Source: Opitutales bacterium
GTDB taxonomy: Bacteria > Verrucomicrobiota > Verrucomicrobiia > Opitutales > Opitutaceae
Direction: 5' to 3'
Assembly: GCA_018700525.1 (NCBI GenBank)
Contig: JABITN010000045.1
Location: forward strand, 1-64,000
DNA: 64,000 bases
Shown here: positions 27,506 through 37,185 of the stretch, piece by piece
Numbering within the stretch: the stretch's first letter is position 1
Layout of the letters: each line of letters opens with the position of its first letter
Program-made: the position numbers and the translations under genes
Notes under the pieces: model-generated
Told to the model about the DNA's origin: nothing
Databases searched by the model: none
What the model saw: only the letters and a program-made list of their open reading frames with translations

Positions 27506-28501
27506 ATGAACAAACTACTCAAAACCACACTCGCGGTATTGCTTCTAGCAACTACCGCTCTTCAAGCTCAAATCGAAATCAACGATAACATCTCCGTTAC
27601 CGGTTTTGTCGATATGTCCGTTTCCAAAACTGATTCCGAAATGACGAGAAGCACTTCGAATAGTGCAGCAGTTAATAACGCTGCAGATGCAGATGGATCT
27701 TCCGGCAATCTGGATCAAGCTGAAATCGACTTCATCCTTAACTTCGACAAAATCAGCGGTCAAGTCGATCTAAACTATCTCGGTGCCAACGATGGCGAAG
27801 GAAAAATCGGTGAATTCGATCTCGAGCAAGCATTCATTCGCTACGATCTCGGGGACGGAGGAGACGTTGAAGCTGGTAAATTCCTTAGCTACATGGGATT
27901 TGAAACATTCGAGCCCACTGGCCTTTACCAGTACTCCTATGCCTACGATATCAGGAACGCTATTCCAGGCCACCACAGCGGTGTACGCTACAACTACAAC
28001 GACGACTTCCTCAGCCTCGGCTTGAGTCTTCTCGACTCCGTCTACCGTCCAGATGGAGGCATCCAAGACAGCGGACATGGTGTTGAAGCGAAAATAGCGA
28101 TCAAACCAATCGAAGGCCTGACCATTTTCCTCGGCTTCGCTCAGGATTCGCAAGATGGAGCTGCTGAAGATTCTGACCTCATCAACTTCTGGACTTCATA
28201 CGAAACCGGCAACATCACTTGGGCATTAGAGCTCAATGAATACGATTTCGGCGCAATGAATTCTGGTAGCCAATTTTTGGTTATGGCCAATCTCGGCCTA
28301 ACAGACAGAACAGGTCTTACTTTCCGCGTCAGCGAAGACGCGCAAGACTTCAAGGGGGGCGATACCGCTACTAAGTTCACGGTCAGCCCGAACTTCTCGG
28401 TTAACGACAACCTTGGCTTTCTCTTCGAACTCAGCCAAACGGACTACGGATCGGAAGGTACCGTAACTTCTGCTGCTTTCGAAACGATCTTCACGTTCTA
28501 A
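27506..28501 (+). CDS. Outer-membrane beta-barrel (porin-like) protein
   Basis: A 331-residue exported protein. The signal peptide is 'MNKLLKTTLAVLLLATTALQAQ'. It is followed by alternating strands of the type 'GQVDLNYLGANDGEGK', 'AFIRYDLGDGGDVEAGKFLS', 'HSGVRYNYNDDFLSLGLSLLDS' and 'TWALELNEYDFG', and ends 'AAFETIFTF' with the terminal Phe that the BAM machinery recognises. It resembles the outer-membrane proteins often annotated as putative porin in Opitutae and Planctomycetes. It lies directly before the urea importer operon in convergent orientation, so a role in letting urea or amides across the outer membrane is possible but only inferred. Its own strong terminator suggests a high transcript level. 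Confidence 0.8.
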   Translation: MNKLLKTTLAVLLLATTALQAQIEINDNISVTGFVDMSVSKTDSEMTRSTSNSAAVNNAADADGSSGNLDQAEIDFILNFDKISGQVDLNYLGANDGEGKIGEFDLEQAFIRYDLGDGGDVEAGKFLSYMGFETFEPTGLYQYSYAYDIRNAIPGHHSGVRYNYNDDFLSLGLSLLDSVYRPDGGIQDSGHGVEAKIAIKPIEGLTIFLGFAQDSQDGAAEDSDLINFWTSYETGNITWALELNEYDFGAMNSGSQFLVMANLGLTDRTGLTFRVSEDAQDFKGGDTATKFTVSPNFSVNDNLGFLFELSQTDYGSEGTVTSAAFETIFTF

Positions 28502-28547
28502 TCCATTCGGATTGTCAACATAGGGTATTTCAAGAAAACATTTCAAC

Positions 28548-28582
28548 GCCTCTCTCGCTTAAGCGAGGGAGGCTTTTTCTTT
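28548..28582 (+). terminator. Rho-independent terminator of the porin-like gene
   Basis: Stem GCCTCTCTCGCTT/AAGCGAGGGAGGC (28548-28573, one wobble pair) followed by TTTTTCTTT. It is placed 47 bp after the barrel gene stop and 38 bp before the end of the converging urtE. There is no T-run on the minus side, so it acts on the plus strand. Confidence 0.9.
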
Positions 28583-28611
28583 GCCTAGACGCATTCTCGA
28601 CTTTGCCGCCT

Positions 28612-29373
28612 CTAAACCGTCAAATAGCGGGCGATCAAATCATTATCTAACTGATCGATCTCTCCTTTCCGCACGACCGATCCTCGTTCCAATATGTAGA
28701 AGCGGTCGCTCGCATTCCTGGCGAAATCAAGGTACTGCTCTACAAGAATAACGCTCATGTTGCCCTTCTTCTTTATCGCGTAGATCGCATCTTCAATTTG
28801 ATCGATAATCGAAGGCTGAATTCCTTCGGTGGGTTCATCCAAGATTAAAAGCTTCGGCTTCAAAAGAAGCGCCCTACCAATTGCAAGCTGCTGCTGCTGC
28901 CCCCCGCTAAGCACTCCTCCCTTTCGTTTGAGCATTTCTTTCAAGACTGGAAACAGCTCGTAAACTTCATTCAGCCGCGCCTCCGCCTCCTCGCGGGCAA
29001 CTCCCGATACGCGCAAGCTCACATTAAGATTTTCCCAAACGCTTAGCCCAGGAAAAATATCCCGACCTTGGGGCACGTATCCAATTCCCAAACGCGCTCG
29101 CCGATCAGGCGCTAACGAATCCACTAAGCGACCATTGAAAGTCATAGATCCGCCGCTCGCCGAGACCAGCCCCATAATCGAATTCAGCAGAGTCGTCTTT
29201 CCAACTCCATTGCGACCCAACAACGCTACCACCTGATTCCGTGGCACCGCCATGCTGACGTTTTTCAATATAAGCGATGCATCGTAACCCGCCGAAAATT
29301 CGTCGATACTAAGAAGGATCTCATCATCCGAAAGCTTTTTCGCCTTCCCTTCATAATCCGTCATCGTATTCAT
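28612..29373 (-). CDS. urtE: Urea ABC transporter ATP-binding subunit UrtE
   Basis: A 253-residue LivF-type ATPase. Walker A is 'GRNGVGKTTLLNSIMG', the Q-loop region is 'GIGYVPQGRDIFPGLSVWENL' (typical of LivF/UrtE), the signature is 'LSGGQQQQLAIGRAL' and Walker B is 'KLLILDEPTEGIQPS' with 'VILVEQYLDFA'. The phrases 'FSAGYDASLILKNVSMAV' and 'EPTEGIQPSIIDQIEDAI' are characteristic of UrtE. The ORF-track start 29439 would overlap urtD. ATG 29373 begins 14 bp after urtD. It is the last gene of urtABCDE and powers urea import with UrtD. Confidence 0.93.
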   Translation of the reverse strand: MNTMTDYEGKAKKLSDDEILLSIDEFSAGYDASLILKNVSMAVPRNQVVALLGRNGVGKTTLLNSIMGLVSASGGSMTFNGRLVDSLAPDRRARLGIGYVPQGRDIFPGLSVWENLNVSLRVSGVAREEAEARLNEVYELFPVLKEMLKRKGGVLSGGQQQQLAIGRALLLKPKLLILDEPTEGIQPSIIDQIEDAIYAIKKKGNMSVILVEQYLDFARNASDRFYILERGSVVRKGEIDQLDNDLIARYLTV

Positions 29374-29386
29374 ATTTCTGCAGAAC

Positions 29387-30178
29387 TCAATGCTTGCGGG
29401 CCTGACGTCCCAAATAAACTTCAACGACTTTTTCATCACTTCTTACAGTATCGAAATCGCCCTCTTTAAGAACCGAACCTTGATGTAAAACCGTAACACG
29501 ACTCGCAATCTGCCGCACGAATTCCATATCATGTTCGATAACGATCAAGCTATGCTTGCCAGCTAAACCAAGTAACAGCTCGCCTGTACGATCCGTTTCC
29601 TCGTCGCTCATCCCTGCTGCCGGTTCATCGACCAGCATGATCTTAGGATCCTGAGCTAAGAGCATTCCGATCTCTAGCCACTGTTTCTGTCCATGCGAAA
29701 GAGCGCCGGCCAGCGTGCCCTTAACGTCTTGAAGTCGAATCGCCTTCATCACTTCGAATATCTTTTCGCGATCCCGCTTTTGTTCCTTAAAGCGCAAGGA
29801 TGCCCAAATCCCTCGGTTATTATTTAGAGACAACAGAAGGTTATCGTATACCGAATGCGAAGCATAGACCGTCGGATTTTGAAATTTCCTCCCAATGCCA
29901 AGCTGACTCACCTGGTGCTCCCGGACCCTCCTTAAATCGACATCATGCCCTTCCTCAAGATGGAGCGTTATCTGCCCTTCATCTGGTCGCGTACGCGCCG
30001 TGATCAAATCCATGAACGTACTCTTACCAGCCCCGTTCGGCCCGATAACTGTTCTTAGTTCACCTTCTTCTAAGTAAAAGCTCAAATCGTTTATCGCCTT
30101 GAATCCGTCAAACGACTTGGAAACTCCATCGACAGAGAGAATCAACGGCGTGCTCTTGTGTATCAAAGATAGTACCAT
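29387..30178 (-). CDS. urtD: Urea ABC transporter ATP-binding subunit UrtD
   Basis: A 263-residue LivG-type ATPase: 'VDGVSKSFDGFKAINDLSFYLEEGELRTVIGPNGAGKSTFMDLITARTRPDEG' is nearly diagnostic for UrtD. The signature is 'ALSHGQKQWLEIGMLLAQDPKIMLVDEPAAGM', with SHGQ in place of SGGQ as is usual in UrtD. The switch His is in 'LIVIEHDMEFV'. It lies 5 bp downstream of urtC. The cytoplasmic ATPase dimer UrtD-UrtE drives the UrtB-UrtC channel. Confidence 0.95.
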   Translation of the reverse strand: MVLSLIHKSTPLILSVDGVSKSFDGFKAINDLSFYLEEGELRTVIGPNGAGKSTFMDLITARTRPDEGQITLHLEEGHDVDLRRVREHQVSQLGIGRKFQNPTVYASHSVYDNLLLSLNNNRGIWASLRFKEQKRDREKIFEVMKAIRLQDVKGTLAGALSHGQKQWLEIGMLLAQDPKIMLVDEPAAGMSDEETDRTGELLLGLAGKHSLIVIEHDMEFVRQIASRVTVLHQGSVLKEGDFDTVRSDEKVVEVYLGRQARKH

Positions 30179-30183
30179 TTTCT

Positions 30184-31338
30184 TTAGGGTGCAGTTACAG
30201 TTTTCCTTGTATTGGCCCGACGTTCTTTACCTCGAATTCGATTGATCCAAGGTGCCAATTGCTTCGGAAGCCCTACCAGGCCATTCGGCATGAACAAAAC
30301 TACTAGAATGAAAATCGCTCCTAGAATAATCAACCAACTGTCCGGAAACGCTCGTGTCGCGTAACTCTTAAGCATACTCACCACAATTGCTCCAAGTATA
30401 GGCCCGAACTTAGTGCCTCTTCCCCCCAGAGCGACCCATACAACAACATCTAAAGATTTCGCCGCAGTCATTTCGCCAGGATTAATAATGCCCACCTGAG
30501 GAACATAGAAAGCCCCCGCGATTCCAGCGATCACTCCCGAAAGAACAAAGATAAACAATTTGTAAGTAGTTGTCGAATACCCCGAGAAACGGACTCGATT
30601 CTCGCTGTCTCGAATCGCTTGCTGCACCTTGCCGAATTTTGTCTTCAGCATTATCGAAATCAGTGCATATACAATTAGCATGAAAGCCGTGCTGCCGATA
30701 AACAACCAGCGCGTTGTCGAAGCGTCATTGATATTCGCGCCTAGAATTTTTTTGAAATCGGTGAAGCCGTTATTCCCCCCGAACGTGAAATCAACCCATA
30801 GCAACGTGAACTTATTTTGGAAAAACAGAAGGCAAACCGCATATGTCAATGCTTGCGTCAAAATCGAAAAATAGACACCCTTAATTCGCGATTGAAAAGC
30901 TAAGAATCCGAAAACAAACGCAACCAGGCCGGGCACCGCCATTACTGCTAGCATCGTGAAAACAGGATTCTTGAACGGCTTCCAGTAACCCGGCAGTTCG
31001 CTATAGCCGAGAAAATCCATAAAATCGGGAAGGGCCGTATTGTAGACCGGATCCACGCCGACCTGTAACATGAGATACATCCCGAACGCGTATCCTCCCA
31101 ACGCGAAAAACAAACTCTGACAAAGGCAGAGCAAGCCCGTATACCCCCAAAGTAAATTCAAACTCATCGCCAGCACTGCGTAAGTAATATACTTGCCCCA
31201 CAACGACAACTGATACCCTGCAACGTGGAAAATACTATCTTCAGGAACTATCGTATTCGAAAGCGGCAATAGCCCCATGAGAATGAAGCCAGCCAAGACA
31301 AACCCGCTCAGCTCCTTTTTTGTATCGAAAATATTCAT
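30184..31338 (-). CDS. urtC: Urea ABC transporter permease UrtC
   Basis: A 384-residue membrane protein with about ten hydrophobic helices. UrtC landmarks are '[41 protein letters not shown]', '[18 protein letters not shown]', 'GGNNGFTDF', and near the C-terminus '[20 protein letters not shown]'. A Lys/Arg-rich tail follows. It is 50-60 residues longer than LivM, as usual for UrtC, because of the loop after helix 3. It lies 16 bp after urtB. Confidence 0.95.
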   Translation of the reverse strand: MNIFDTKKELSGFVLAGFILMGLLPLSNTIVPEDSIFHVAGYQLSLWGKYITYAVLAMSLNLLWGYTGLLCLCQSLFFALGGYAFGMYLMLQVGVDPVYNTALPDFMDFLGYSELPGYWKPFKNPVFTMLAVMAVPGLVAFVFGFLAFQSRIKGVYFSILTQALTYAVCLLFFQNKFTLLWVDFTFGGNNGFTDFKKILGANINDASTTRWLFIGSTAFMLIVYALISIMLKTKFGKVQQAIRDSENRVRFSGYSTTTYKLFIFVLSGVIAGIAGAFYVPQVGIINPGEMTAAKSLDVVVWVALGGRGTKFGPILGAIVVSMLKSYATRAFPDSWLIILGAIFILVVLFMPNGLVGLPKQLAPWINRIRGKERRANTRKTVTAP

Positions 31339-31354
31339 ATCGGATACTCTCGCT

Positions 31355-32983
31355 TTAGTCGTCCAAACTTCGCGACTTCGTTGGAAATAAACCCCCGGGT
31401 TTCCATTGCAAAAACAAGATAATCGCGAACAACACGACGATCTTTCCCATAACCGGCCCTAACAAGGGCTGCAAAAATTGATCTGTCACCCCAATCCCTA
31501 GCGCCGAAATTCCCGCTCCGATCAAATTCCCAAGCCCGCCAGCCACCACGACCATGAAGCTATCCACAATGTACGTCTGCCCCATCGAGGGCCCAACATT
31601 GCTAACCAGAGAAAGCGTCGCTCCGGCGAGACTCGCCAGACCGCAACCAAAAGCAAACGTGAGCGAATTCACCCGAGCAACCGGAATCCCAAGACTCGAC
31701 GCCATGTTCCGATTTTGCATCACTGCGCGAATATACAGCCCGAGGTTCGTTTTCGAAAGTAGCAGCCAAGTGATCAAGATCACGAACCCCGCGAACACGA
31801 CGATGAAGAGCCTCGTATCGCTCATCGAAACCAATCCAAACGTGGAAGTCCCATTCAATACGCTAGGCGTTTCGACGGAAACGTTCGCCGCGCCGAAAAC
31901 GAGTCGAAACGTCTGGCGCATCACCATCGACAACCCCCAAGTCGCTAAAAGCGATTCTAACGGACGACGATAGAGAAAACGAATAAAGCCTTTTTCAAAA
32001 ACAAGACCGATAACTGCGGCAACCAAAAAACTGATCGGCAAAGATACCCAAAAAAACCACTGGAACACACTCGATTGGATACCGAAAGTACTCTCAAATA
32101 CATTTTGAACCACATAGCATGTGTATCCACCAATCGCGATAAACTCACCATGAGCCATGTTGATAATCCCCATCAACCCAAAGGTTATCGCCAGACCGAA
32201 GGCGACGATCAACAGTACCGAACCAGTGCTAAGCCCACGAAAGAAACTACCCACATTTTCAACGATACTTTGCCGTTTTTGAATTTTCAGAACCGAATTG
32301 CGAGCAGCCGCGAAGAGCTTCGGGTCGCCATCTATTTCATTTTTGTTACGTATTTTTATCACTAAATCTCGACCTTTCAAAGAAGCCAGCTCTCCAAGCC
32401 GAACCACGGCACCCAGCCGCTCCTCTGGCTTCTCCGCATTCTTCAAAAGACTAATCATAATGGCTTCCTCAAATGCTCGCTTCGCCTTCTCGTTCGTTTC
32501 CCGTTCGAAGCGAGCACGTAGAGATGGTAGATAGTCCTTGTTCTGGCCCTGCCCAAGCTTAAGCGCCGCATTGATTCGCGTATCCAAATCTGGAGATGCC
32601 AAATCAATCGTGTCCGTTATTCGCGACAAGTCCTTACGCAAGCTTCGCGAAGCGCGGCTCTTCTTAAGATATTTCTCCCGACCCTCTGGTACATCCAGGG
32701 CTTCCCCCGACGTAAGCAATTCGAATTGTTCGGATACGCGATGGAGAATCACCTTCGCGGCGTTCTCGAGCTCGTATTCGTAGATCTCGCCTACGCGCCA
32801 AGCGTCAACGAATACTTTGATGAACGGATCCCCGGTTTCTACTAGGTCGTTCAAATGATCATCCACCGAGTCTACTCGACCCAAAGCAAGCTCTTCTAGC
32901 ATCTTTCGAGAACTCGAATCGCCATCGGAATAAACTAATGGGACTAACAGGAAATGAAGACAAATAAGGAGGGTTTTCTTCAT
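31355..32983 (-). CDS. urtB: Urea ABC transporter permease UrtB
   Basis: A 542-residue protein with a signal-like N-terminus ('[19 protein letters not shown]') and a periplasmic helical region (about 20-240) that is a hallmark of UrtB and absent from LivH: '[22 protein letters not shown]', '[21 protein letters not shown]'. The LivH-like permease domain (about 255-540) follows with '[25 protein letters not shown]', '[30 protein letters not shown]' and '[40 protein letters not shown]'. The ORF-track start 33004 adds seven residues. ATG 32983 gives a cleaner signal sequence. A hairpin in the gap to urtA may lower its expression relative to the binding protein. Confidence 0.94.
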   Translation of the reverse strand: MKKTLLICLHFLLVPLVYSDGDSSSRKMLEELALGRVDSVDDHLNDLVETGDPFIKVFVDAWRVGEIYEYELENAAKVILHRVSEQFELLTSGEALDVPEGREKYLKKSRASRSLRKDLSRITDTIDLASPDLDTRINAALKLGQGQNKDYLPSLRARFERETNEKAKRAFEEAIMISLLKNAEKPEERLGAVVRLGELASLKGRDLVIKIRNKNEIDGDPKLFAAARNSVLKIQKRQSIVENVGSFFRGLSTGSVLLIVAFGLAITFGLMGIINMAHGEFIAIGGYTCYVVQNVFESTFGIQSSVFQWFFWVSLPISFLVAAVIGLVFEKGFIRFLYRRPLESLLATWGLSMVMRQTFRLVFGAANVSVETPSVLNGTSTFGLVSMSDTRLFIVVFAGFVILITWLLLSKTNLGLYIRAVMQNRNMASSLGIPVARVNSLTFAFGCGLASLAGATLSLVSNVGPSMGQTYIVDSFMVVVAGGLGNLIGAGISALGIGVTDQFLQPLLGPVMGKIVVLFAIILFLQWKPGGLFPTKSRSLDD

Positions 32984-33021
32984 CGGGAGCAGGCACCGAA
33001 GCACATAAAACTGGAAAAGGA

Positions 33022-33047
33022 GGCCTGGCGGAAAATTCCGCCAAGCC
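33022..33047 (-). terminator. Intercistronic hairpin between urtA and urtB
   Basis: A 12-bp stem, GGCCTGGCGGAA/TTCCGCCAAGCC (one wobble), with an AA loop, 20 bp past the urtA stop. On the minus strand it is followed by a weak pyrimidine run 'TCCTTTTCC' in place of a full U-tract. It is probably a partial terminator or an mRNA stabilising hairpin that keeps urtA transcript in excess over the permease genes, as in many binding-protein operons. Confidence 0.65.
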
Positions 33048-33067
33048 TTCGCCGGAAATTATTCGAA

Positions 33068-34339
33068 TTACTTGAAGGTTCCTTTCAGGAATGGCTCTCC
33101 GTAAACGTCGTCAAAGGACTCGAGGATATCAAACTGACCATCTTCAAGTATCTCTCCTATGAATACATTTTTCGTCAAGTGATGGTTCTTCTGAGTTGTA
33201 ACCGTTCCGCCAGGACCATCAAAGGAAATACCCGACTCGAGTGCCTTGATCACGGCTTCAACCTCAAAAGTGCCGGCCTTTTCAACGGCCTTTTTCCAAA
33301 GGTAAACGCCGTTATATGAAAGTACCATTGGCGAGCAAGTAACTCGATCGCTCTTCTGTACGCCCGAAGCTTTTGTTTTAATCAACCACTTCTCCCAATT
33401 CTTGATGAATTTCTTATTCGCAGGCGTATCCAAGGACATGAAGTATGTCCAGCACCCAAGATGTCCGACCAAGTCTTTCGTCGGTAAAGCCCGAAACTCA
33501 TCCTCAGACAAACTGTAGGAAACAATCGGGCAATCGTCAGCAGTCAGGCCAGACGCTGCGATTTCCTTAAAAAAAGAAACGTTGGAATCACCATTAACCG
33601 TATTCAAAACGGCTGCATCTCCACTCGCTGCGAAGTCTTTGATTTCGGAAACGATCTGCTGATAGTCGGAATGGCTGAACGGCGTGTACTTTCCTGCCGA
33701 AATCACTTCGCCTTTCGCGTCCTTTCGGAGACCACCACCTATGTTTTCGATAGGTATGCCCTTCGAGAGCAAATATTCAAGCAGTACCAAATTGGTTGTT
33801 TGAGGATAAACGTAATCCGTTCCAATCAAGTAAAACTTCTTGATACCTTCCTCTAGCAAGAAGTCAACCGCGGGAATCGCTTGCTGACCGACAGCTTCCG
33901 CCGTGTAGAATATATTTGGAGACAATTCTTCCCCTTCGTACTGTACTGGATAGAAAAGCAAACCATTGTACTTTTCGTAAACCGGTAAAACCGATTTCCG
34001 GCTCACCGAAGTCCAGCAACCAAATGTCGCAGCAACTTTGTCTTTAGCCAAAAGCTGCTCCGCCTTTTCAGCGAAAAGCGGCCAATCGGAGGCGCCGTCA
34101 ACGACGACCGGCTCAATTCTCTTGCCCAGTACGCCACCGTTCGCGTTAATTTCGTCAAAAGTGAAAAGCAGAATATCTCTCAAGGAGGTTTCGCTAATCG
34201 CCATCGTGCCGCTCAGCGAGTGCAATACGCCAACTTTTACGGTTCCATCAGTTTCTTCAGCATAGGAGACATTCGCCGCCAATGCTAAAAGCGCTAGGCT
34301 CGCAGCCAATCTTTTAAAAGGACTCATAGTGTTGTTCAT
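33068..34339 (-). CDS. urtA: Urea-binding protein UrtA
   Basis: A 423-residue periplasmic binding protein of the type I/LivJ class. The signal peptide is '[27 protein letters not shown]'. UrtA-specific motifs are '[54 protein letters not shown]', '[35 protein letters not shown]', '[15 protein letters not shown]', and near the end '[13 protein letters not shown]' and 'GEPFLKGTF'. It is first in urtABCDE. Upstream on the minus strand, a sigma-54-type promoter is placed about 85 bp before the start. ATG 34327 is an alternative start. Confidence 0.96.
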   Translation of the reverse strand: MNNTMSPFKRLAASLALLALAANVSYAEETDGTVKVGVLHSLSGTMAISETSLRDILLFTFDEINANGGVLGKRIEPVVVDGASDWPLFAEKAEQLLAKDKVAATFGCWTSVSRKSVLPVYEKYNGLLFYPVQYEGEELSPNIFYTAEAVGQQAIPAVDFLLEEGIKKFYLIGTDYVYPQTTNLVLLEYLLSKGIPIENIGGGLRKDAKGEVISAGKYTPFSHSDYQQIVSEIKDFAASGDAAVLNTVNGDSNVSFFKEIAASGLTADDCPIVSYSLSEDEFRALPTKDLVGHLGCWTYFMSLDTPANKKFIKNWEKWLIKTKASGVQKSDRVTCSPMVLSYNGVYLWKKAVEKAGTFEVEAVIKALESGISFDGPGGTVTTQKNHHLTKNVFIGEILEDGQFDILESFDDVYGEPFLKGTFK

Positions 34340-34424
34340 TTAGTGTTTTCAATTTATTCAGCTGAACTTCATTAGTGACGCTTCGTTTAAACATCTCTCA
34401 ATCAGCCATGATCGATTTCCTTTT

Positions 34425-34440
34425 AGCAACCGTTGGGCCA
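34425..34440 (-). promoter_or_regulatory. Sigma-54-type promoter of urtABCDE
   Basis: On the minus strand the sequence TGGCCCAACGGTTGCT matches the consensus TGGCACG-N4-TTGCW at 14 or so of the informative positions, with invariant GG and GC ten bases apart. The distance to the urtA ATG is about 85 nt, leaving about 75 nt of leader. Nitrogen-regulated urea importers are often NtrC/sigma-54 controlled, which makes this placement meaningful. Confidence 0.6.
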
Positions 34441-34582
34441 ACTTCACCGAAACCTCTAAAAACATTTAACTTCGATTAAATTGAAGCATAGTCGAATCGA
34501 GATTGATTAATATTAACCACACGCAAACCCTTTCCAAAGGTCGCCATGTTCGGATTTTGCCAATTTGACTATCTCTGTTAAT

Positions 34583-34598
34583 TGGCTTGCTATCTGCT
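34583..34598 (+). promoter_or_regulatory. Candidate sigma-54-type promoter of ureABC
   Basis: The plus-strand sequence TGGCTTGCTATCTGCT keeps the invariant GG (-24) and GC (-12) with correct spacing and TGGC plus CTGCT flanks, 80 bp before the ureA ATG. It is weaker than the opposing urt element. Position and orientation opposite that element raise its credibility. Confidence 0.45.
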
Positions 34599-34677
34599 AA
34601 ACTGATCCGCCGCTCATATTCCATTTTATTCAAATCGATCTCACTCGATTCCTTTCCGCTGAAACGAAACACTGATT

Positions 34678-34980
34678 ATGCATCTAACTCCCCGCGAACA
34701 AGAGAAGCTCATGGTTGTCGTCGCCGCCGACCTAGCCCGACGTCGGCAGCAACGGGGCCTAAAACTCAACTACCCAGAGGCTGTATCCATAATAACTTAC
34801 GAAATATTCGAAGGCGCCCGTGACGGGAAGTCGGTCGCCGAACTCATGGCATATGGAGCGACCATTCTGAAAAAGGGCGACGTCATGGAAGGCATCCCCG
34901 AAATGATTCACGAAGTCCAAGCCGAAGCGACCTTCCCCGATGGCACGAAACTCGTAACCGTTCACAACCCGATCCAATGA
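34678..34980 (+). CDS. ureA: Urease gamma subunit
   Basis: A 100-residue structural subunit: '[50 protein letters not shown]' and '[32 protein letters not shown]' are canonical. With UreB and UreC it forms the (alpha-beta-gamma)3 cytosolic urease. Its stop overlaps the ureB start (ATGA). Confidence 0.99.
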   Translation: MHLTPREQEKLMVVVAADLARRRQQRGLKLNYPEAVSIITYEIFEGARDGKSVAELMAYGATILKKGDVMEGIPEMIHEVQAEATFPDGTKLVTVHNPIQ

Positions 34981-35288
34981 TCCCTGGAGAAATCATCCCG
35001 AAACCCACCGCCGAAAAGCTGCAGGCAAACGTCGGCCTCGCCACGATCGTCGCCACCGTCAGCAATACAGGCGATCGTCCCATCCAAATAGGCAGCCACT
35101 TCCATTTCTACGAAGTCAACGAAGCCCTAGCATTCGACCGCGAAGCGGCCCGAGGTTTTCGCCTCAACATCGCCGCCGGCACCGCCGTACGCTTCGAACC
35201 AGGGGACACCAAAGAAGTCGAACTCGTAGCCCTAGCCGGCGCTCGCGAAGTCCACGGACTCAACAACAAAGTCGACGGCACCCTCTAA
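34977..35288 (+). CDS. ureB: Urease beta subunit
   Basis: A 103-residue beta-barrel subunit: '[20 protein letters not shown]', '[74 protein letters not shown]'. It is complete and overlaps ureA by four bases. A heptanucleotide repeat (AATCAGC) lies in the 31-bp gap before ureC. Confidence 0.99.
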   Translation: MIPGEIIPKPTAEKLQANVGLATIVATVSNTGDRPIQIGSHFHFYEVNEALAFDREAARGFRLNIAAGTAVRFEPGDTKEVELVALAGAREVHGLNNKVDGTL

Positions 35289-35295
35289 ATCGCCG

Positions 35296-35314
35296 AATCA
35301 GCAATCAGCAATCC
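35296..35314. repeat. Heptanucleotide repeat AATCAGC between ureB and ureC
   Basis: Two full copies and one partial copy of AATCAGC in the short intergenic spacer, ending just before ATG of ureC (35320). Its period of 7 matches the other short repeats at 5853 and 43100. It leaves no Shine-Dalgarno in front of ureC. Confidence 0.8.
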
Positions 35315-35319
35315 ATTAG

Positions 35320-37053
35320 ATGAGCCTAGAATTCGATCGAAAACAATACGCTGAAATGTTCGGCCCCACAGTCGGTGACCAGGTTCGCTTGGGCGACACT
35401 GATATTTTTATAGAAGTGGAGCGTGACCTCATTGCCGAAAACGGCGGCTACGGCAACGAAATCAAATTCGGCGGCGGCAAGGTCATCCGCGACGGCATGG
35501 GCCAATCTCCCCTCGCCACCCACAACGACACGCTCGACCTCATAATCACCAACGCCACTATCCTCGACGCCAAACAAGGCATAATCAAAGCGGATATCGG
35601 CATAAAAGACGGCCACATTGTCGGCATCGGCCACGGCGGGAACCCCGGCATTCAAGATGGCATCAACGCCAACATGATCGTCGGAGCCTCCACCGAAGTG
35701 ATTGCCGGCGAAGGTCACATCATCACCGCCGGCGGATTCGACTCCCACATCCACTTCATCTGCCCCCAGCAAATCGACGAAGCCCTTGCCAGCGGTATCA
35801 CATCCATGACAGGCGGAGGCACCGGTCCCGCAACCGGCACCAACGCTACCACTTGCACCCCCGGTCCCTGGAACATCCGCCGTATGCTCGAAGCCGCAGA
35901 GGAATATCCCATGAATCTCGGCTTCATGGGAAAAGGGAACTCCTCCAATCCCGAGGCCCTCCGCGAACAAGTCGCCGCTGGTGCGATGGGCCTGAAACTC
36001 CACGAAGATTGGGGAACAACCCCCAGTACCATCGACGCTTGCCTCTCCGTGGCCGACGAAATGGACGTCCAAGTCGCTATCCATACCGACACGCTCAATG
36101 AAGCCGGATTCGTCGAGCACACGATCAACGCTTTCAAAAACCGGGTCATCCATACTTTTCACTCAGAAGGCGCCGGCGGTGGACACGCTCCTGACATCAT
36201 CAAAGTCTGTGGCGAGCTCAACGTCCTTCCCTCCTCCACCAATCCCACCCGCCCTTTCACCGTCAACACCATAGACGAGCACCTCGACATGCTCATGGTC
36301 TGCCATCACCTTGACTCGAAAATCCCCGAGGACGTAGCCTTCGCCGAGTCTCGAATCCGCCCAGAAACAATCGCCGCCGAAGATCGTCTTCATGACCTAG
36401 GCGCTTTTTCAATCATGTCGAGCGACAGCCAAGCAATGGGTCGAGTCGGAGAAGTAATCTCCCGTACCTGGCAAACCGCTCACAAGATGAAAATGCAATT
36501 CGGAAAGCTCGAATCCAAGCTCCATCCTGCAGCCGATAATTTCCGAGCCCTCCGATATGTGGCGAAATACACTATCAATCCGGCAATCGCCTGCGGCGTT
36601 TCTCACGAGGTCGGCTCCATCGAGATCGGTAAGTTCGCCGATCTCGTTATCTGGAAACCCGCCTTTTTCGGAGCCAAACCCGAACTCATTCTGAAAGGCG
36701 GCCTCATAGCCCTCGCAAACATGGGCGACCCCAACGCCTCGATCCCAACGCCCCAACCCATGTTTTACCGGAAGCAATTCGCAGCCCACGGTCGAGCCAA
36801 ATACGCAACATCCATCACATTCGTCAGCCAAGCATTCCTGGACGAAAGAGACGAAAAGGACCTCCCGCTCAATAAGCGCCTCGTCGCCGTTAAAAACACC
36901 CGCAGGATCACCAAAAAAGACCTGGTCCTCAACGAGGCGACTCCGAAAATCGAAGTCGATCCCGAAACCTATATCGTCAAAGCGGACGGCGAGATCCTCA
37001 GTTGCGAACCAGCCACCGAAGTCCCTCTCGCCCAACGCTACTTCCTGTTCTAG
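35320..37053 (+). CDS. ureC: Urease alpha (catalytic) subunit
   Basis: The 577-residue nickel metalloenzyme subunit that hydrolyses urea to ammonia and carbamate. All active-site groups are visible: '[14 protein letters not shown]' (HIH nickel ligands), '[15 protein letters not shown]' (Lys that is carbamylated, then His), '[17 protein letters not shown]' (ligand His), '[16 protein letters not shown]' (ligand His), '[50 protein letters not shown]' (flap Cys/His and ligand Asp). The length is normal. A 133-bp gap with a perfect inverted repeat separates it from ureE, so the accessory genes may be expressed less than ABC. Confidence 0.99.
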   Translation: MSLEFDRKQYAEMFGPTVGDQVRLGDTDIFIEVERDLIAENGGYGNEIKFGGGKVIRDGMGQSPLATHNDTLDLIITNATILDAKQGIIKADIGIKDGHIVGIGHGGNPGIQDGINANMIVGASTEVIAGEGHIITAGGFDSHIHFICPQQIDEALASGITSMTGGGTGPATGTNATTCTPGPWNIRRMLEAAEEYPMNLGFMGKGNSSNPEALREQVAAGAMGLKLHEDWGTTPSTIDACLSVADEMDVQVAIHTDTLNEAGFVEHTINAFKNRVIHTFHSEGAGGGHAPDIIKVCGELNVLPSSTNPTRPFTVNTIDEHLDMLMVCHHLDSKIPEDVAFAESRIRPETIAAEDRLHDLGAFSIMSSDSQAMGRVGEVISRTWQTAHKMKMQFGKLESKLHPAADNFRALRYVAKYTINPAIACGVSHEVGSIEIGKFADLVIWKPAFFGAKPELILKGGLIALANMGDPNASIPTPQPMFYRKQFAAHGRAKYATSITFVSQAFLDERDEKDLPLNKRLVAVKNTRRITKKDLVLNEATPKIEVDPETYIVKADGEILSCEPATEVPLAQRYFLF

Positions 37054-37085
37054 GCCGTTCCTCCCTTTCTATATTTAGTGGCTCA

Positions 37086-37153
37086 GGTAGCGGACGATCT
37101 CCGAGCGGCCATCTAATTGCTCGACAATGGCCGCTCGGAGATCGTCCGCTACC
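37086..37153. repeat. Perfect 27-bp inverted repeat (REP/MITE-like palindrome)
   Basis: The left arm (37086-37112, beginning GGTAGCGGACGATCTCCGAG) and right arm (37127-37153) are exact reverse complements with a 14-base spacer. In RNA this is a 27-bp hairpin. There is no U-run, so it is not a classical terminator. The sequence style (GC-rich, gene-gap, fully symmetric) is that of palindromic REP elements spread by RAYT transposases, but copies elsewhere are not seen in this window. It lies 32 bp after the ureC stop and 33 bp before ureE. Confidence 0.93.
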
Positions 37154-37185
37154 AAAAACCAAAACGAAACAAGCAACTCATCCCA

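Larger units (their letters stand above)
34340..34677. promoter_or_regulatory. Divergent urt/ure regulatory region
   Basis: A 338-bp region between two operons that serve one process. Two candidate sigma-54 elements face away from each other (34425-34440 minus, 34583-34598 plus), listed separately. Between them, at about 34441-34582, is AT-rich DNA including the palindrome TTAATATTAA near 34510, room for an NtrC-type activator. I did not find a clean TGCACC-N5-GGTGCA site. Confidence 0.55.

Noticed and set aside
35326-36162. 278-residue minus-strand ORF opposite ureC
   Set aside because: Long antisense frame produced by GC-biased third positions of ureC. The translation is Gly/Val/Asp-rich without motif.
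36409-37035. 208-residue minus-strand ORF opposite ureC
   Set aside because: Shadow of the ureC coding frame.
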